This document shows, piece by piece, positions 9,575-19,514 of a stretch of DNA of 64,000 nucleotides (the stretch's first letter is position 1; the number at the start of each line of letters is the position of its first letter). This DNA comes from Mycobacterium kiyosense. Lineage in GTDB: Bacteria; Actinomycetota; Actinomycetes; Mycobacteriales; Mycobacteriaceae. The position numbers and the translations under genes are program-made. The notes below the pieces were generated by a model. It ran no database searches and was not told where the DNA came from. It saw only the letters and a list, made by a program, of their open reading frames with translations. The stretch covers positions 4,464,001-4,528,000 of the forward strand of contig AP025179.1 of the NCBI GenBank assembly GCA_021654635.1, read 5' to 3'.

Positions 9575-9712
9575 AGTGAGTATGACAAGCTGTTACCGTG
9601 GCTCCCGCCGCGTCGAGAATTCAGACCGCACCGATGTTGACCCCGCCCCGGCCATCGCCGGTGCGATGGCGGCCTATGCACGGGACTGGCCGGCTAAACC
9701 AAGGAGACGCAG

Positions 9713-10864
9713 ATGAGCAAGACGGTCGAGACGGCACTACCCTGTGACAACCACCGCGACATGCCCATGCCGCTGGTCGCTGAATTCACCAAGGCCATCG
9801 GCGAGACCCAAGTCGTCGACTACCTCTGGCTGTGGGACGAACTATCAGGGTGGTTCCCCGGCAATTTGTGGCGGCCGGAAAACACGCCTGCTGCGTCGTT
9901 CATCGACGCGAACTCCACGTACGACCCCTTCGTGCAGGCCGCCTACGCTTTGGCAGCAAACCCCACGATGGGAGTTCGGCTCTCCACAGACGCGATCCGC
10001 TCGGCGCCCGCTGAGCTGCTACGCAAGCTCATCAGCTTGGCCAACTGCACCGACGGCAAAGTCGTAATCGCAGTCGGCGCAGGCGAACTCCGCCAGTCCA
10101 AGCCGTTCGGCTACAAACGCGTGGAGGGCCTCAAACGCCTGGAAGATCTGCTCAAATTCATGCGGCGCCTCTACGACGAGCCTGAACCGTGGACCGAGGA
10201 GGGCAACTTCTGGCATTACAAGAACGCCACGATCGGCACGCAGCGCCCGGTCAAACGACCGGAGTTCTGGGCGCTCGGCGGCGGTCCGACCCTGCTTGAC
10301 ATCGCGGCGCGATATGCGGACGGCTTCGAAGCGGCTACGCCGCAATCCATTACAACTCCCGAGGAGTTCGCCGACACGGTCAAGACAATGCGCGACAAGG
10401 TCGCAGGCTACGGCCGCGACCCTGACGCCTTCGGGTTCGGCATCTGGAACATCTGCGTCTGCCACGACGACGAGGACGGCATCAGCGAGGTCCTCTCCAA
10501 TCCGCTGGTGAAATACTTTGCGGGGCAGTTCGGACGCGTCGACTCCGACAGGTGGGCGGAGGAGGGCGAGTCGTCGGTCATGCCCGCAGGCTGGAACTAC
10601 GCGATGAAGTGGGCGCCGTTCGAGCAGGGCGACGAAGAGGTCCAGCGAATCGTCGATCAGGTGTCGCCGTCGTTGGTGCGAAAGTCCTTTCACGTCGGCA
10701 CGCCCGCGCAGCTACGTGAGCTCAACGAGCGCTTCGTGGAAGCCGGCGCGAATTTCGTCGGGATGCTCGACATGACTCCGCTGGCCCTGGGGCCCGAGCA
10801 AGCGCAGGAATCCGTGCGCCGCCACGTCGAGATGTTCAAGGGCCTGAAGAACCGGGAATCTTGA
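9713..10864 (+). CDS. LLM-class flavin/F420-dependent oxidoreductase
   Basis: A 383-residue TIM-barrel protein of the luciferase-like class. Family features include the VVIAVGAGELRQSKPFGYKR strand-loop, the RPEFWALGGGPTLLDIAARYADGF segment and the C-terminal LRELNERFVEAGANFVGMLD. In mycobacteria these enzymes use F420 or FMN to reduce or oxidise lipids and alcohols. The cofactor and substrate cannot be set from sequence alone. A strong AAGGAGA precedes the ATG by about 6 bases. It is alone on its strand between two divergent promoters. Confidence 0.85.
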   Translation: MSKTVETALPCDNHRDMPMPLVAEFTKAIGETQVVDYLWLWDELSGWFPGNLWRPENTPAASFIDANSTYDPFVQAAYALAANPTMGVRLSTDAIRSAPAELLRKLISLANCTDGKVVIAVGAGELRQSKPFGYKRVEGLKRLEDLLKFMRRLYDEPEPWTEEGNFWHYKNATIGTQRPVKRPEFWALGGGPTLLDIAARYADGFEAATPQSITTPEEFADTVKTMRDKVAGYGRDPDAFGFGIWNICVCHDDEDGISEVLSNPLVKYFAGQFGRVDSDRWAEEGESSVMPAGWNYAMKWAPFEQGDEEVQRIVDQVSPSLVRKSFHVGTPAQLRELNERFVEAGANFVGMLDMTPLALGPEQAQESVRRHVEMFKGLKNRES

Positions 10865-10956
10865 CGGCGTGGTGCTCGCGGCACGGAAAGGCCAGACCGA
10901 GCAAGAAGAACCCGTATCCGCTCCCCGAACCGATCAGCTCATTCTGTGTCGTCGTC

Positions 10957-12029
10957 TCAAGCGCCATCGGGCGGATATTCGGCGGATGCCGGAAAGCAAT
11001 TCAGCAACGCGGGGTCCTCGGCGAGGAGCTTGCGCCAGTAGCGGCGATAGTGCCGGAAGGACATGAAGTCCTGATCGTTGCCGTAAACGGTTTGGCCGTC
11101 GTATTGCCATCGGACCAGCGACCACCAGTTGAGGATGTCGCTGTTGATGGGCCACTTGAGCCAATTCAGGCTCTGCCCTTCGGCATGCAGCTCCCGGCCG
11201 AGCTCGTCGACGGCATCGATCACCTGCGTGAGCACCCGTCCGTCTCGACCACGTTCGGCGCGACGGGTGCCCCCCCAGGACGCGGGCCTTCACCCCGTCG
11301 CGAATGTAGAAGCCCGTCGTAACCGTCTCGGTGGTACCTGCGATCGGGTCTTCGTCAAAGGACAACTCGGTCTGGGGATCGTAGAGATGCCACGCGCTGT
11401 CAGGACTCGCGAAGACATAGGGCCACCCGGCTCGCAGCGGGTCGGCGACGTCAGCGTGCCGGGGCCCCCCAGCCACGGTCGCGTAGTGCCCCACAGTCGA
11501 TCCTGATTCGCTCACCACCAATCTCGAGATATCCGGCGAACCAGCCGGATTGCTCGTAGTGACCAACAGAGAAATCGCCGTCCTTCTTCACCCAGTTCTT
11601 GATGCCGGGGTCCTCATCGCCGCTTCTGGCCAGCTTCATGTAGTGCGGCTCGGCCATGGCCGTCCAGGTGAGATCGAACTTGACACCATGGCGGTCGTAG
11701 CGAAACCGATATTCCTGTTGAGGCTCTATCATGCTACAGCTCAACGAGTTTGAGAGTTCGAAATCGAACATCTCGGCACCGTTCGGGATGGCCAAGTGTT
11801 GATCCCAGCCGTAGTACAGACAGTTGTACACATCCTCGCCGGAGTTGTCCCACACAGCCGGGCCGGCAACCACCAGATTCATGTTGGGACGCCAGTAGAA
11901 GTAGATGAAGCCGGACAGATTTCGATCGGGGACGTTGAAGCCGAGCAGGCTGTTCTCGCTCCAATAGGGGTCGTCGCTATGGGGGTGAAATCGCTCGTCG
12001 GAGACGTCGATCGTGTCCGTCCAGCCCAT
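10957..12029 (-). CDS. DUF7065-type (CrtC/lipocalin-like) protein, two frameshifts
   Basis: Three overlapping frames give one continuous product of about 356 residues when one C is removed from each of the runs 11465-11470 and 11270-11276. The joined signature LRDRGWGPRH corresponds to LRDHSWGPRD in the paralogues, and the N-terminus has the family WSEN segment. Key His-Ser of that signature is changed to Arg-Gly, so if those residues are catalytic this copy may differ in activity. A GGAGGAACG-type ribosome site precedes the ATG. It is divergent from the kinase-like gene at 12151. Confidence 0.65.
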
Positions 12030-12083
12030 GTCGTTCCTCCTCGTCGAGGTCTACGTCTCGCTCCCGTCGAGCGCGCGACGCGA

Positions 12084-12133
12084 TTGACACCATTTTTCGA
12101 ATCGTACATTATGTTCGAATGATATGTTCGATT
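12084..12133 (+). promoter_or_regulatory. Promoter and direct-repeat operator candidate
   Basis: TTGACA (12084-12089) is followed after 17 bases by CATTAT (12107-12112). Three TTCGA[AT]T boxes overlap it at 12096-12102, 12114-12120 and 12127-12133. The last two sit in an imperfect 13-base direct repeat. The boxes could bind a regulator of the divergent genes at 12029 and 12151. Confidence 0.4.
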
Positions 12134-12150
12134 AAAGTCCTCGCTGCCGG

Positions 12151-13326
12151 ATGTGGGGCGGCACGACGACTCCAGCCGCGGCGAGGAGGCCGTCGGTGAC
12201 GGCCGGCTCGCTGTCGCGAAGCCAGACGACACTCACCGAGCGTGAGATCCCGCTCATCACCAATGCCGCAGAGCTTCAAGTGGATTGGTTCAGGCGGGTG
12301 TTGTCCGCCGCGAGTGTCTCCGCCGGGGCCGATCTATCGGAAGTGATTCTGGAACCGGTCACCGGCGGCCTGATGGCCCGCATGGTCCGCGCGACGCTGA
12401 CCTACCCGGGACCCGAATCGACCCCGGGGTCGCTGCTGGTGAAGTTCCCGACCGACGATCCGGGCAGCCTGGGCGTCGCCCACGCCATGAGCATGTACGA
12501 ATTAGAAACCCGCTTCTATTCGGACATCGCGCCGCTTGTCCCCGATATGGGGCTGCCAGGGTGTTACCTGGCAAAACTGTCGGATGGCGCCAAGAACTTC
12601 ACTCTGGTCCTGGAGGATCTGAGCAGCGAGTTGCAGGCAGGGGACGTACTCAGGCCGAGCAGCGTCGACGATTGCTCACGCGCCCTCGGTGAACTAGCGA
12701 AATTTCAAGCACCGCTGTGGAATTCAGACAAGATTTCCGGACTTAACTGGATCGCCTGCCCGGCGCGCACCATCGCGGTGTTCGATGCGATACCCAGCGG
12801 ACTGCCGCCGTTTCTCTCCCGATTCGGCGATCACCTCGACGCGGACCACGTCACACTGTTCGAGCGCGTCATTCCACAGGCAGGAGCCTGGGTGCGCAGC
12901 TGGAAAGCCCCAACAGTGGTGCAGCACGGGGACTTCCGCAGCGACAACATCATGTTTTCAATCGATCCGAATAGCCAGCGTGTTGCAGTGATCGACTTCC
13001 AAACGGTTCGGCTCGGCCCCCCGGGAGTCGATCCGGCCTACTACCTTGGCTCTGCCCTGGCGACCGAGAATCGACGCTCCTCGGAACGCGACCTGATCTC
13101 CGAGTACCACGAACAACTCTTGCGTGGTGGGGTAAGGGATTTCGACTTCGATGCCTGCTGGGACAGCTACCGCGAGGGCGCCATGTATGGGGTCCTGCTT
13201 TTCGTGGGCATGGCCGGGCAAGTGGCCTCGACCGAACGCGGTGACCAGCTGATCGTTGACCAAATCCGCCGCTACGCCGAGATGGCGCTCGACCTCGACG
13301 CGCCCGCAGCAGCTGCCCTGATCTGA
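12151..13326 (+). CDS. Aminoglycoside-phosphotransferase-like (APH/EcKinase-type) protein
   Basis: Intact kinase-fold protein of up to 391 residues, with LLVKFPTDD, a FTLVLEDLSS hinge, the catalytic loop VVQHGDFRSDNIMF and VIDFQTV. Unlike the copy at 8341-9409 it keeps the catalytic HGD. The start is uncertain: 12151 gives an N-terminus with little support, and GTG codons at 12196 or 12242 are alternatives. It is followed 18 bases later by a P450 gene, suggesting one operon. Phosphorylation of a hydroxylated product of the P450 is possible but is inference. Confidence 0.75.
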   Translation: MWGGTTTPAAARRPSVTAGSLSRSQTTLTEREIPLITNAAELQVDWFRRVLSAASVSAGADLSEVILEPVTGGLMARMVRATLTYPGPESTPGSLLVKFPTDDPGSLGVAHAMSMYELETRFYSDIAPLVPDMGLPGCYLAKLSDGAKNFTLVLEDLSSELQAGDVLRPSSVDDCSRALGELAKFQAPLWNSDKISGLNWIACPARTIAVFDAIPSGLPPFLSRFGDHLDADHVTLFERVIPQAGAWVRSWKAPTVVQHGDFRSDNIMFSIDPNSQRVAVIDFQTVRLGPPGVDPAYYLGSALATENRRSSERDLISEYHEQLLRGGVRDFDFDACWDSYREGAMYGVLLFVGMAGQVASTERGDQLIVDQIRRYAEMALDLDAPAAAALI

Positions 13327-13344
13327 AAACGGAAGGCGCACTTC

Positions 13345-14582
13345 ATGACCGAGACTGCGCAGGATCAACCGACGATGATGGACGCGTTTCGCAGTACATG
13401 GGACACGTGCGAACTCTTCGCACAGTTGCGCCACCACGCCCCCATCATGCATGTTCCCGAGCTCGACGCGTGGGTCCTGAGTCGATACGACGACATCCTG
13501 CCGATCATTCAGGACGTCGACCGCTTCGGCTGCATGCCCGACGACCTCGTCGGCGATGTGCCCGACGAGCTCAAGGACGCCTTGCCGCACGGCTACGCCC
13601 CCCTGGCAACCGGCACTGGTCAACACCGATCCGCCACAACACACCCGAATCCGAAAATTGGCGACCAAAGCATTGACGCCGAATGCGGTTCGGGCACGCG
13701 AGGGCGCGATCAAGGAAGCCTCCGACCGCCTTCTCGATGCCATCCGGCCCGAGGGGGCGCGGCGACCTCATGGACCGATTCGCGACCCCGATGCCCGTTC
13801 ACGTGCTGATCAGCATCCTCGGCGTACCGGCCGAGGACCACCAGAAATTCCACGAGTGGACGCTGGGCATCACCGAGCTGTTCGTCCCGTCCATTTCCGA
13901 TGCTCGCCGGAGGTATCTGGCCCGCGAGCAAGTCGACTTCAGCGATTACCTGATGGAAGCGATCACACAGCGTCGCAAGTCACCGAACGACGATCTGATC
14001 AGCGGTCTGATTCTTGCCCAGGACGGCAGCGAGAAAAGCTTGACCGATCGCGAAATCCTCGGTGTCGTGGGACAACTCGTCATCGCCGGATTCGAGACGA
14101 GCGCAGGAGGTATCGGCTTTGCGCTCTATAAACTCTGCGAGGACCGGGATCTGATCAACCGCGTTCGGTCCGACTTGTCATTGGTGCCTAAAGTCGTGGA
14201 GGAGTCGCTGCGGCGACTAACCCCCGCACGCGGCATTGTGCGTCGCGTCAAAGAGGACGTCGAGATCCGCGGCCAGCAAATCACCAAGGGCTCCAACCTC
14301 TTTCTGCTCGTGCAGTCGGCCAACAACGACGACAGCGAGTTCGAAGATCCCGCGAAATTCGATATCGACCGCGATGCCGCCGAAATGCGCAAGAGCGTGC
14401 ATTTCGGTCTCGGCCCGCACAACTGCATCGGGAAGTGGGTGGCCAGACTCGACATGCGAGTGGCCATCGAGACCGCGCTTACCCGCCTGCCCAACCTGCG
14501 CGTTGCACCCGACCAGGAGATCCGGGTACAGCAGGGCATGATCTTTCATCGCCCCGAGCACCTGCACTTCGAATGGGACTGA
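13345..14582 (+). CDS. Cytochrome P450, two frameshifts
   Basis: Repaired length is about 411 residues, normal for a bacterial class I P450. Deleting one C from 13598-13603 joins HGYAPWQPALVNTDPPQHTR, which holds the usual DPPxHTxxR element. Deleting one G from 13753-13757 joins RPEGRGDLMDRFA. The I-helix IAGFETSAGG, the ExxR of EESLRR and the haem-ligand loop FGLGPHNCIGK are all present. It needs ferredoxin partners not encoded here. Substrate unknown; context suggests a lipophilic compound. Confidence 0.8.
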
Positions 14583-14613
14583 CACGCACTTCGTTCAGAG
14601 GAGATTGCCTGGC

Positions 14614-15341
14614 ATGAGACCGAATTCACGTCTGATCGGGGTATGGAGCGCCGCGGCTTTCTTTGTCATCTGGGCTGTCGGGTACCTGGGATTCGCCCAT
14701 TGGGTGCCGCCGCTCGCCCCCTCACTGACCGCACCACAGGTTGCCCAGCTGTTTCACGAAAGCTCCGTCCCGATTCGGGTGGGCATGGTGCTCATGAGCC
14801 TCGGCGCTGTCTTATACCTGCCGTGGACCGTCACACTCTCCACACTCATCAAGGAGATCGAAGGAAAGTCGTTCTTCTGGGCCGCAACTCAACTGGCAGC
14901 GGGAATCGTCTCGATGCTCACATTTATGCTGCCGGCATTCGCGTGGGCGGCCGCAGCCTTCAGACCCGAGAGGAATCCCGAGATCACCCAGGCACTCAGT
15001 GATTTGGGCTGGCTGCTCTTCATTACACCCATCGCCCCGTTCATGGTGCAGTACATTATTTTGGGTATCGCAATCCTCAAAGGACTCGCGGCCGCGCCCC
15101 GCTTTCCCGGCGCTGGGCGGCGTATCTTCAGTTCTGGGTCAGCCTTTCGTTCATCCCTGCGGTCATCGCATTCTTCGCCAAGAGCGGTCCGTTCGCCTGG
15201 AACGGGCTTCTCGTCTGGTGGATCCCGTTGACCAGCTTCACGGGTTGGTTCGTGTTGATGATCGTTCTGGCGCGACGGGCTGTCCTGATGCCCGAGGCAG
15301 CAGCTGCGCAATACGGAGCACCCGCAGGGCTCCGTAGCTGA
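14614..15341 (+). CDS. Unnamed polytopic membrane protein, one frameshift
   Basis: About 242 residues with five or more hydrophobic segments. It belongs with the proteins at 58191-58961 and 58993-59837, sharing PE[IV]TQAL[SN]DLGW and a later FPRW-x-x-Y ... KSGPFAWNGLLVWWIP block. A base is missing (or two extra) near 15104-15115; repair gives RFPRRWAAYLQFWVSLSF. AGAGGAGA ends 9 bases before the ATG. It directly follows the P450. No function is known to me. Confidence 0.65.
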
Positions 15342-15357
15342 AGACTGCCGTCGACCC

Positions 15358-15984
15358 TCAGCGAGTGCCTTCGTACAACGTCTGCCATATCACCGAAGTG
15401 GCGCCGTCGAGCGCAGACTCGGTCATGACGCCGTCGCGCCCCGCCAACTGGTTGAAGCCCCTTTCGAACATCCACGCCAGCCACGGAGTCACGGCCACCA
15501 GATCGATGTCCCCACGAATGGACCCGTCGCGCTGTTGGGGAATGAAGTTCCGGTTCATGTCGTCACACCGGCGTGCCATGACCGCGGCGTACTCCTCTTG
15601 TACCCGAGGGTCGTACGCGGCGGCCTCAATGACCGCCGACATCATGCGACCGTGCTGTCGATACGCCGCGGCCAGGCGAGCGAGCGCTTTGCGCAGATCC
15701 GCGCGAGTCGCTCCGGGCGGCAACTGAAACCAGTCGTTGGCCGCATCTCCCACCGCCTTCGTGACGCGCTCCATCAGTTCGATCATGAGCGCGCCCTTGT
15801 CCTCGAAATACACGTAGAAAGTCGATCGGGCGATGTCGGCCTCGGTGATCAACTGTTCGACGCTGATCTCGGAAAAAACGGCACCCTCCGCAAGCAAGCG
15901 TTCGACGATCGTGAACAACCGGTTGCCGATCGCCTCTCGGCGTTCTGCCCGGCTTTGCTTCGCCCTGCGGGTCACCGTTGGCAT
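15358..15984 (-). CDS. TetR-family regulator
   Basis: 208 residues. HTH ISVEQLITEADIARSTFYVYFEDKGALM; C-terminal LAWMFERGFNQLAG is the signature shared with five other TetR proteins in the window. Its 3' end faces the membrane-protein gene with a 16-base gap. A 17-base near-perfect palindrome lies 19 bases upstream of its start and suggests autoregulation. Confidence 0.85.
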   Translation of the reverse strand: MPTVTRRAKQSRAERREAIGNRLFTIVERLLAEGAVFSEISVEQLITEADIARSTFYVYFEDKGALMIELMERVTKAVGDAANDWFQLPPGATRADLRKALARLAAAYRQHGRMMSAVIEAAAYDPRVQEEYAAVMARRCDDMNRNFIPQQRDGSIRGDIDLVAVTPWLAWMFERGFNQLAGRDGVMTESALDGATSVIWQTLYEGTR

Positions 15985-16002
15985 ATCTGACAGAATCCTC
16001 GT

Positions 16003-16019
16003 CGCTTCGTATCGAAGCG
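16003..16019. promoter_or_regulatory. Palindrome CGCTTCG-TAT-CGAAGCG
   Basis: Perfect 7-base arms around TAT, between the TetR start (15984) and the end of the AveC gene (16105). The length and position are typical of a TetR autoregulatory operator. Confidence 0.5.
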
Positions 16020-16104
16020 TAAGTCTAGCTCCGGCGACGGCGATTCATCGCGCGCAAACTCGGATTCAGTCGCGAGTCCTGAACAGACTGAGGCGCTTGC
16101 CGAC

Positions 16105-17110
16105 TCAGCCGGGCAGCAGGTACGACGGCAGGTGCGCGTGCGAAGCACCCACGATGCCCAGCCAGTTGAACGGCAGATGGTAGATCAATATCGTTGCAGC
16201 ACAGCAGAAACCGATCACCGCCAGGGTACGCACCATCGGCTGAAGTGAGGGCCTCCAACGCTCGAAGCCGCGTTCCACCGGTGACAGCCCATCAGGGGAC
16301 GAGACGGCCTGTATCCGCATCCAGGTGTAGAATAATCCCAGCGTGGCCACCAGGAACGACTCGTAGAGCGGGAACTGGAATTGGCTGCCCGCCCACAAGG
16401 TAAGCGGCCCGTAGGTTTGCGCGAACGAATAGCCGTGCGTCAACCGGATCGCCAAATTCTCCACCACGAAATCGAACACGAACTCGCCGGCGAAGATGAT
16501 CGACAGCAGGGCCACATTCGACTGGTGCGGAAAGCGGGACCGCAGCGCGAAATACGCGGGACAGCCGACCACGGCCACGCCGGCGCAGAAGTACACGTAC
16601 ATCGGCGGGCCCCACAACAGCGACTCCGCGTACCGGGAGGATGCCGCCGGGTTGTGGAACGGCAGATACGCCGTCCAGACGCCCATGTTGACGTTGTGCG
16701 CATTCCACGCGAACAGGTAGGTGTAGCAGTTCAGGAAGGCGTCGGCGACAAAAAGCGGCCATCCCGCCCAGGACGAACTTGCCGTCCAGGCTCAACGCAC
16801 CGGTCCGGCGCCAGGGGGTCACCACGTAGGCCCATACGAGGTACACCAGCAGCGCCATGCTGAGTCCCTCGAAGATGCGCAACGCCACCACGTTCCACGC
16901 CGGCATCTGATCGTGGCCGTCCAGGGGTGCCGGCGCGAAATCGCTCGATGCCATCCATCGCACCAGGGCCTGCACGGCGATCAACAGCCAGACGACAGCG
17001 ATTGCCGCCCATACCGTCACCCCTCCCGAGCGTGACGGCTCCACGGCAGTCGCACCCCGGCGCGGGCCGCTTCGGTGCAGCGTTGATTCGGACACCACGG
17101 CAATCACCAC
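16105..17110 (-). CDS. AveC-like membrane protein, one frameshift
   Basis: Repaired length is about 334 residues. The first 90 or so residues end in GKFVLGGMAAF; removing one A from 16750-16754 restores AAFVADAFLNCYTYLFAWN and the family N-x-Y motif. Later DFVVENLAIRLTHGYSF corresponds to the DxxxE...Y block of the other copies. It is more divergent than the 680 and 56913 copies. The GTG start overlaps the end of the LLM gene by 7 bases, so the two are coupled. Confidence 0.7.
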
Positions 17111-18237
17111 CCTTTCTTTGAATATAAATTAAACACCGTGCTCGCCCGGGGTGGCAATATGCCATAGACACCGCATACGTACTCGCTGTCAGGCAGCCTC
17201 AGCTCAACTGGGGGGATGACCTCGGCGCCAATGAGTTCCACCATGTCGCGGTATTCGCCGGCCGGCTGGCCGCCCATGTCGACGTAGATCAAGTTCGTGT
17301 CACTGGTCAGGACTTCCGACCAGGAGTTGAGCCGATCGGCCACTTCTGCCGCACTGCCGACGATGGCGGGACCGCGGGTGGTGAGGAACTCGAAGTCGAA
17401 CGGCTTGGTGACGAACGGTGGCGGGTCGGGATTCACCCGCGGGATGACGGTATTCATCAGCTCGAAGTAGGCCCGGTAGCGCGGTTCCCAGCGCTCCCGG
17501 GCCGCCTGGCTCGTCCTGGCGACGTTGACGTGCCAGCAGGCGCCGACCCGCGGATCACGGGGATGCCCATAAGAAGCGAACCTCTCCCGATAGTTCTCGA
17601 CCACGGGTTTGAACATCTGGGGGTTACCGAACGCCGAGGGCAGCATCAGATCCAGTCCCAGGCGCGCCGCCAGTTCGAGCGACGATTCCGAGGCTCCGCC
17701 GCCTACCCATAGCGGCATCGTGCCCACCGGCGCAGGCTGCAGCACGAACTCATTGATCGCGGCGCGATGACGCGATCCCGCCCAGCTCACCTCCTTGCCC
17801 GCCCACAACTGGGCGAGCAGCTCGACGTTCTGGGCGAACAGCTCGTGGGAGTCCTCCAAACGCTGCCCGAACAGCGTGTAGGTGGAGACGAAGAAATTGC
17901 CCCGGCCCACCACGACTTCGCAGCGTCCATCAGAGAGCGCATCGACGGTCGCGTAGTCCTCGGCGACGCGGATCGGGTCGAGGTTCGCCGCCAACGTAAC
18001 GGCGGTGGACAACCGCAGCCGCGACGTGCGTTCCCCGATCGCGGCGAGGATCACCGGCGGCGCCGATGTCGTGTACTCAAGCCCGTGGTGTTCGCCGATG
18101 TGCACGCCCTCGAAGCCTGCTTGGTCGGCGACTGCGGCGGCCTCCACGATGGCTCGGTGCCGCTCGGCAGCCGTGGCGACCTGCCCGGTGACCGGATCGG
18201 CTACCACGTCCCCCAGGGTCATCAGGCTCAGCTTCAT
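17104..18237 (-). CDS. LLM-class flavin/F420-dependent oxidoreductase
   Basis: About 377 residues. Luciferase-like features: GFEGVHIGEHHGLEY, the LSTAVTLAANLDPIRVAEDYATVDALSDGR strand-helix, and MPLWVGGGASESS. I chose the ATG at 18237 because GAAGGAG lies 8 bases upstream; a longer frame reaches 18267. The last 15 residues are unlike family ends and could be another frame slip, but I could not show that. Lies upstream of and overlaps an AveC gene. Confidence 0.8.
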   Translation of the reverse strand: MKLSLMTLGDVVADPVTGQVATAAERHRAIVEAAAVADQAGFEGVHIGEHHGLEYTTSAPPVILAAIGERTSRLRLSTAVTLAANLDPIRVAEDYATVDALSDGRCEVVVGRGNFFVSTYTLFGQRLEDSHELFAQNVELLAQLWAGKEVSWAGSRHRAAINEFVLQPAPVGTMPLWVGGGASESSLELAARLGLDLMLPSAFGNPQMFKPVVENYRERFASYGHPRDPRVGACWHVNVARTSQAARERWEPRYRAYFELMNTVIPRVNPDPPPFVTKPFDFEFLTTRGPAIVGSAAEVADRLNSWSEVLTSDTNLIYVDMGGQPAGEYRDMVELIGAEVIPPVELRLPDSEYVCGVYGILPPRASTVFNLYSKKGW

Positions 18238-18271
18238 TTGTCGGGCTCCTTCTTTGGCGGATATCAATCTT

Positions 18272-18281
18272 TGTTTGGTTA
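18272..18281 (-). promoter_or_regulatory. TAACCAAACA motif upstream of LLM gene
   Basis: Reads TAACCAAACA on the minus strand, 35-44 bases upstream of the LLM start and in its direction. The same or near-same 10-mer lies upstream of the P450 at 23173, the AveC at 34647 and the hydrolase at 34884. Confidence 0.3.
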
Positions 18282-18320
18282 TTTGCCGGCGCTGACAGCC
18301 AGGCCGTCCTGGCGTCAGGG

Positions 18321-19514
18321 TTAGTCGAGGTCGAAACCGTGGCGGTGCAGCCAGTCGTGGACGTGATCGGCTGCCTGTGACAGCTGCGATCGCTGATCCT
18401 CGCCGGTGAAATAGTGGTTGGCGCCCGGCAGGTCTACCCGCTCCTTCTCCTGGTGACCTATCGCATCGAACACCTGCGCCTGATGGCTGGTCGGCACCGC
18501 GTCGTCACAGCCGTTGACGACCATGAGCACCGGCACCGACACCCGCGGCGCCGCGTCGCCGGCGTCCACCTGCGCAGTGTCCAACCCCCACTGCGACAAC
18601 CAACTCCGCGCAGTGGTGAAGCGCATCAGTGCACCGGGGCTGGTGTTGGCCACCTCGGGGTCGCCCAGATAACTCCACCGCGGCCGGCGGCCGTTGGGTT
18701 CGATGGTCGGGTCCAGCCAACGCGGATCGGCCATCGTCCCGTGGACGACGAACGAGTGCTCGGCGTGTGGCCGGCCGGCGTCTCGGAAGTCCTGCAACCT
18801 CTGCTGGGCCATGGCGGTGATCCGGCGGTTGCGTTCGCGTTGTCGGTCGCGGTAGGCGGCAAGGAAGTCCGCCGGGTAAGGCGGCTGGTTGGGGTTCGCG
18901 GGGTCGTACAGGTCGAATTCGGCAGCCCGGTTGCGCTCGGGCTGCAGTTCGTCGGTGATCGAGGCGTCGAGGAACTCGGTCAGCAACCGGTGACGGCTGC
19001 GCGGAGCCGCCAACAACATCACCGCGTCAGCCGGCGGGAGTGCGGTCTCGGCGAGCAACGACGGCTCCCCCGCCGCGGTCTGAGTGATTGTGGGCTTCTC
19101 CGCTTCCGCCTGATAACCCATCATCGGCGATCCGCCGCCACTCCAGCCGGCCAGCACCACGCGCTGGTAGCCGAGCCTTTCGCGCGCGTCTCGCACGCAG
19201 GCGCCGAGATCGAGCAGATGGTTCTCCATCTGCAGTGCGGAGTCACCAACCGAATATCGGTTGGCGCAACCGATCACATGCAGCCCAGTACGCGCCAGTT
19301 CGGAGAACAGCGGCAGGTAGGCCGGCGACCCGATCGGATGAGACGCGACGATGACCGTGTCCGACTCACGATCACCGCGGAGCAACTGCGCGTACCGCAC
19401 CACGTGATCGGCGACGGTGCCGTAGACATCCTTGCGGACCGAATGCTCTTGGGAAACAACAAGATACGGGGTACGGCGATACTTGCCACGGGTGACGGCC
19501 GGTGCGGAATTCAT
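18321..19514 (-). CDS. Alpha/beta-hydrolase
   Basis: 397 residues. The nucleophile elbow GWSGGGS is preceded by a HPIGSPAYLPLF oxyanion segment, and the C-terminal VNGCDDAVPTS and GANHYFTG supply the Asp and His. Longer than simple esterases, with an inserted charged region about residues 190-260. ATG 19514 overlaps the stop of the upstream acyl-CoA dehydrogenase, so they are co-expressed. It may hydrolyse an ester or lactone, or a CoA thioester; the substrate is unknown. Confidence 0.8.
   Translation of the reverse strand: MNSAPAVTRGKYRRTPYLVVSQEHSVRKDVYGTVADHVVRYAQLLRGDRESDTVIVASHPIGSPAYLPLFSELARTGLHVIGCANRYSVGDSALQMENHLLDLGACVRDARERLGYQRVVLAGWSGGGSPMMGYQAEAEKPTITQTAAGEPSLLAETALPPADAVMLLAAPRSRHRLLTEFLDASITDELQPERNRAAEFDLYDPANPNQPPYPADFLAAYRDRQRERNRRITAMAQQRLQDFRDAGRPHAEHSFVVHGTMADPRWLDPTIEPNGRRPRWSYLGDPEVANTSPGALMRFTTARSWLSQWGLDTAQVDAGDAAPRVSVPVLMVVNGCDDAVPTSHQAQVFDAIGHQEKERVDLPGANHYFTGEDQRSQLSQAADHVHDWLHRHGFDLD

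Larger units (their letters stand above)
9410..9712. other. 303-base divergent intergenic region
   Basis: Lies between the minus-strand kinase-like gene and the plus-strand LLM gene. It holds two copies of the GTCTAGA-containing motif (9422-9436, and a reversed weaker copy at 9560-9574) and an AAGGAGA ribosome site just before 9713. No convincing gene is present. Confidence 0.5.

Noticed and set aside
9424..9681. 85-codon minus-strand frame in the 9.4-9.7 kb gap
   Set aside because: No ribosome site or motif, Arg/Ser-rich, and it covers operator-like sites.
10934..12029. Three separate small genes
   Set aside because: The pieces are consecutive segments of one DUF7065-type protein split by C-run frameshifts at 11465-11470 and 11270-11276.
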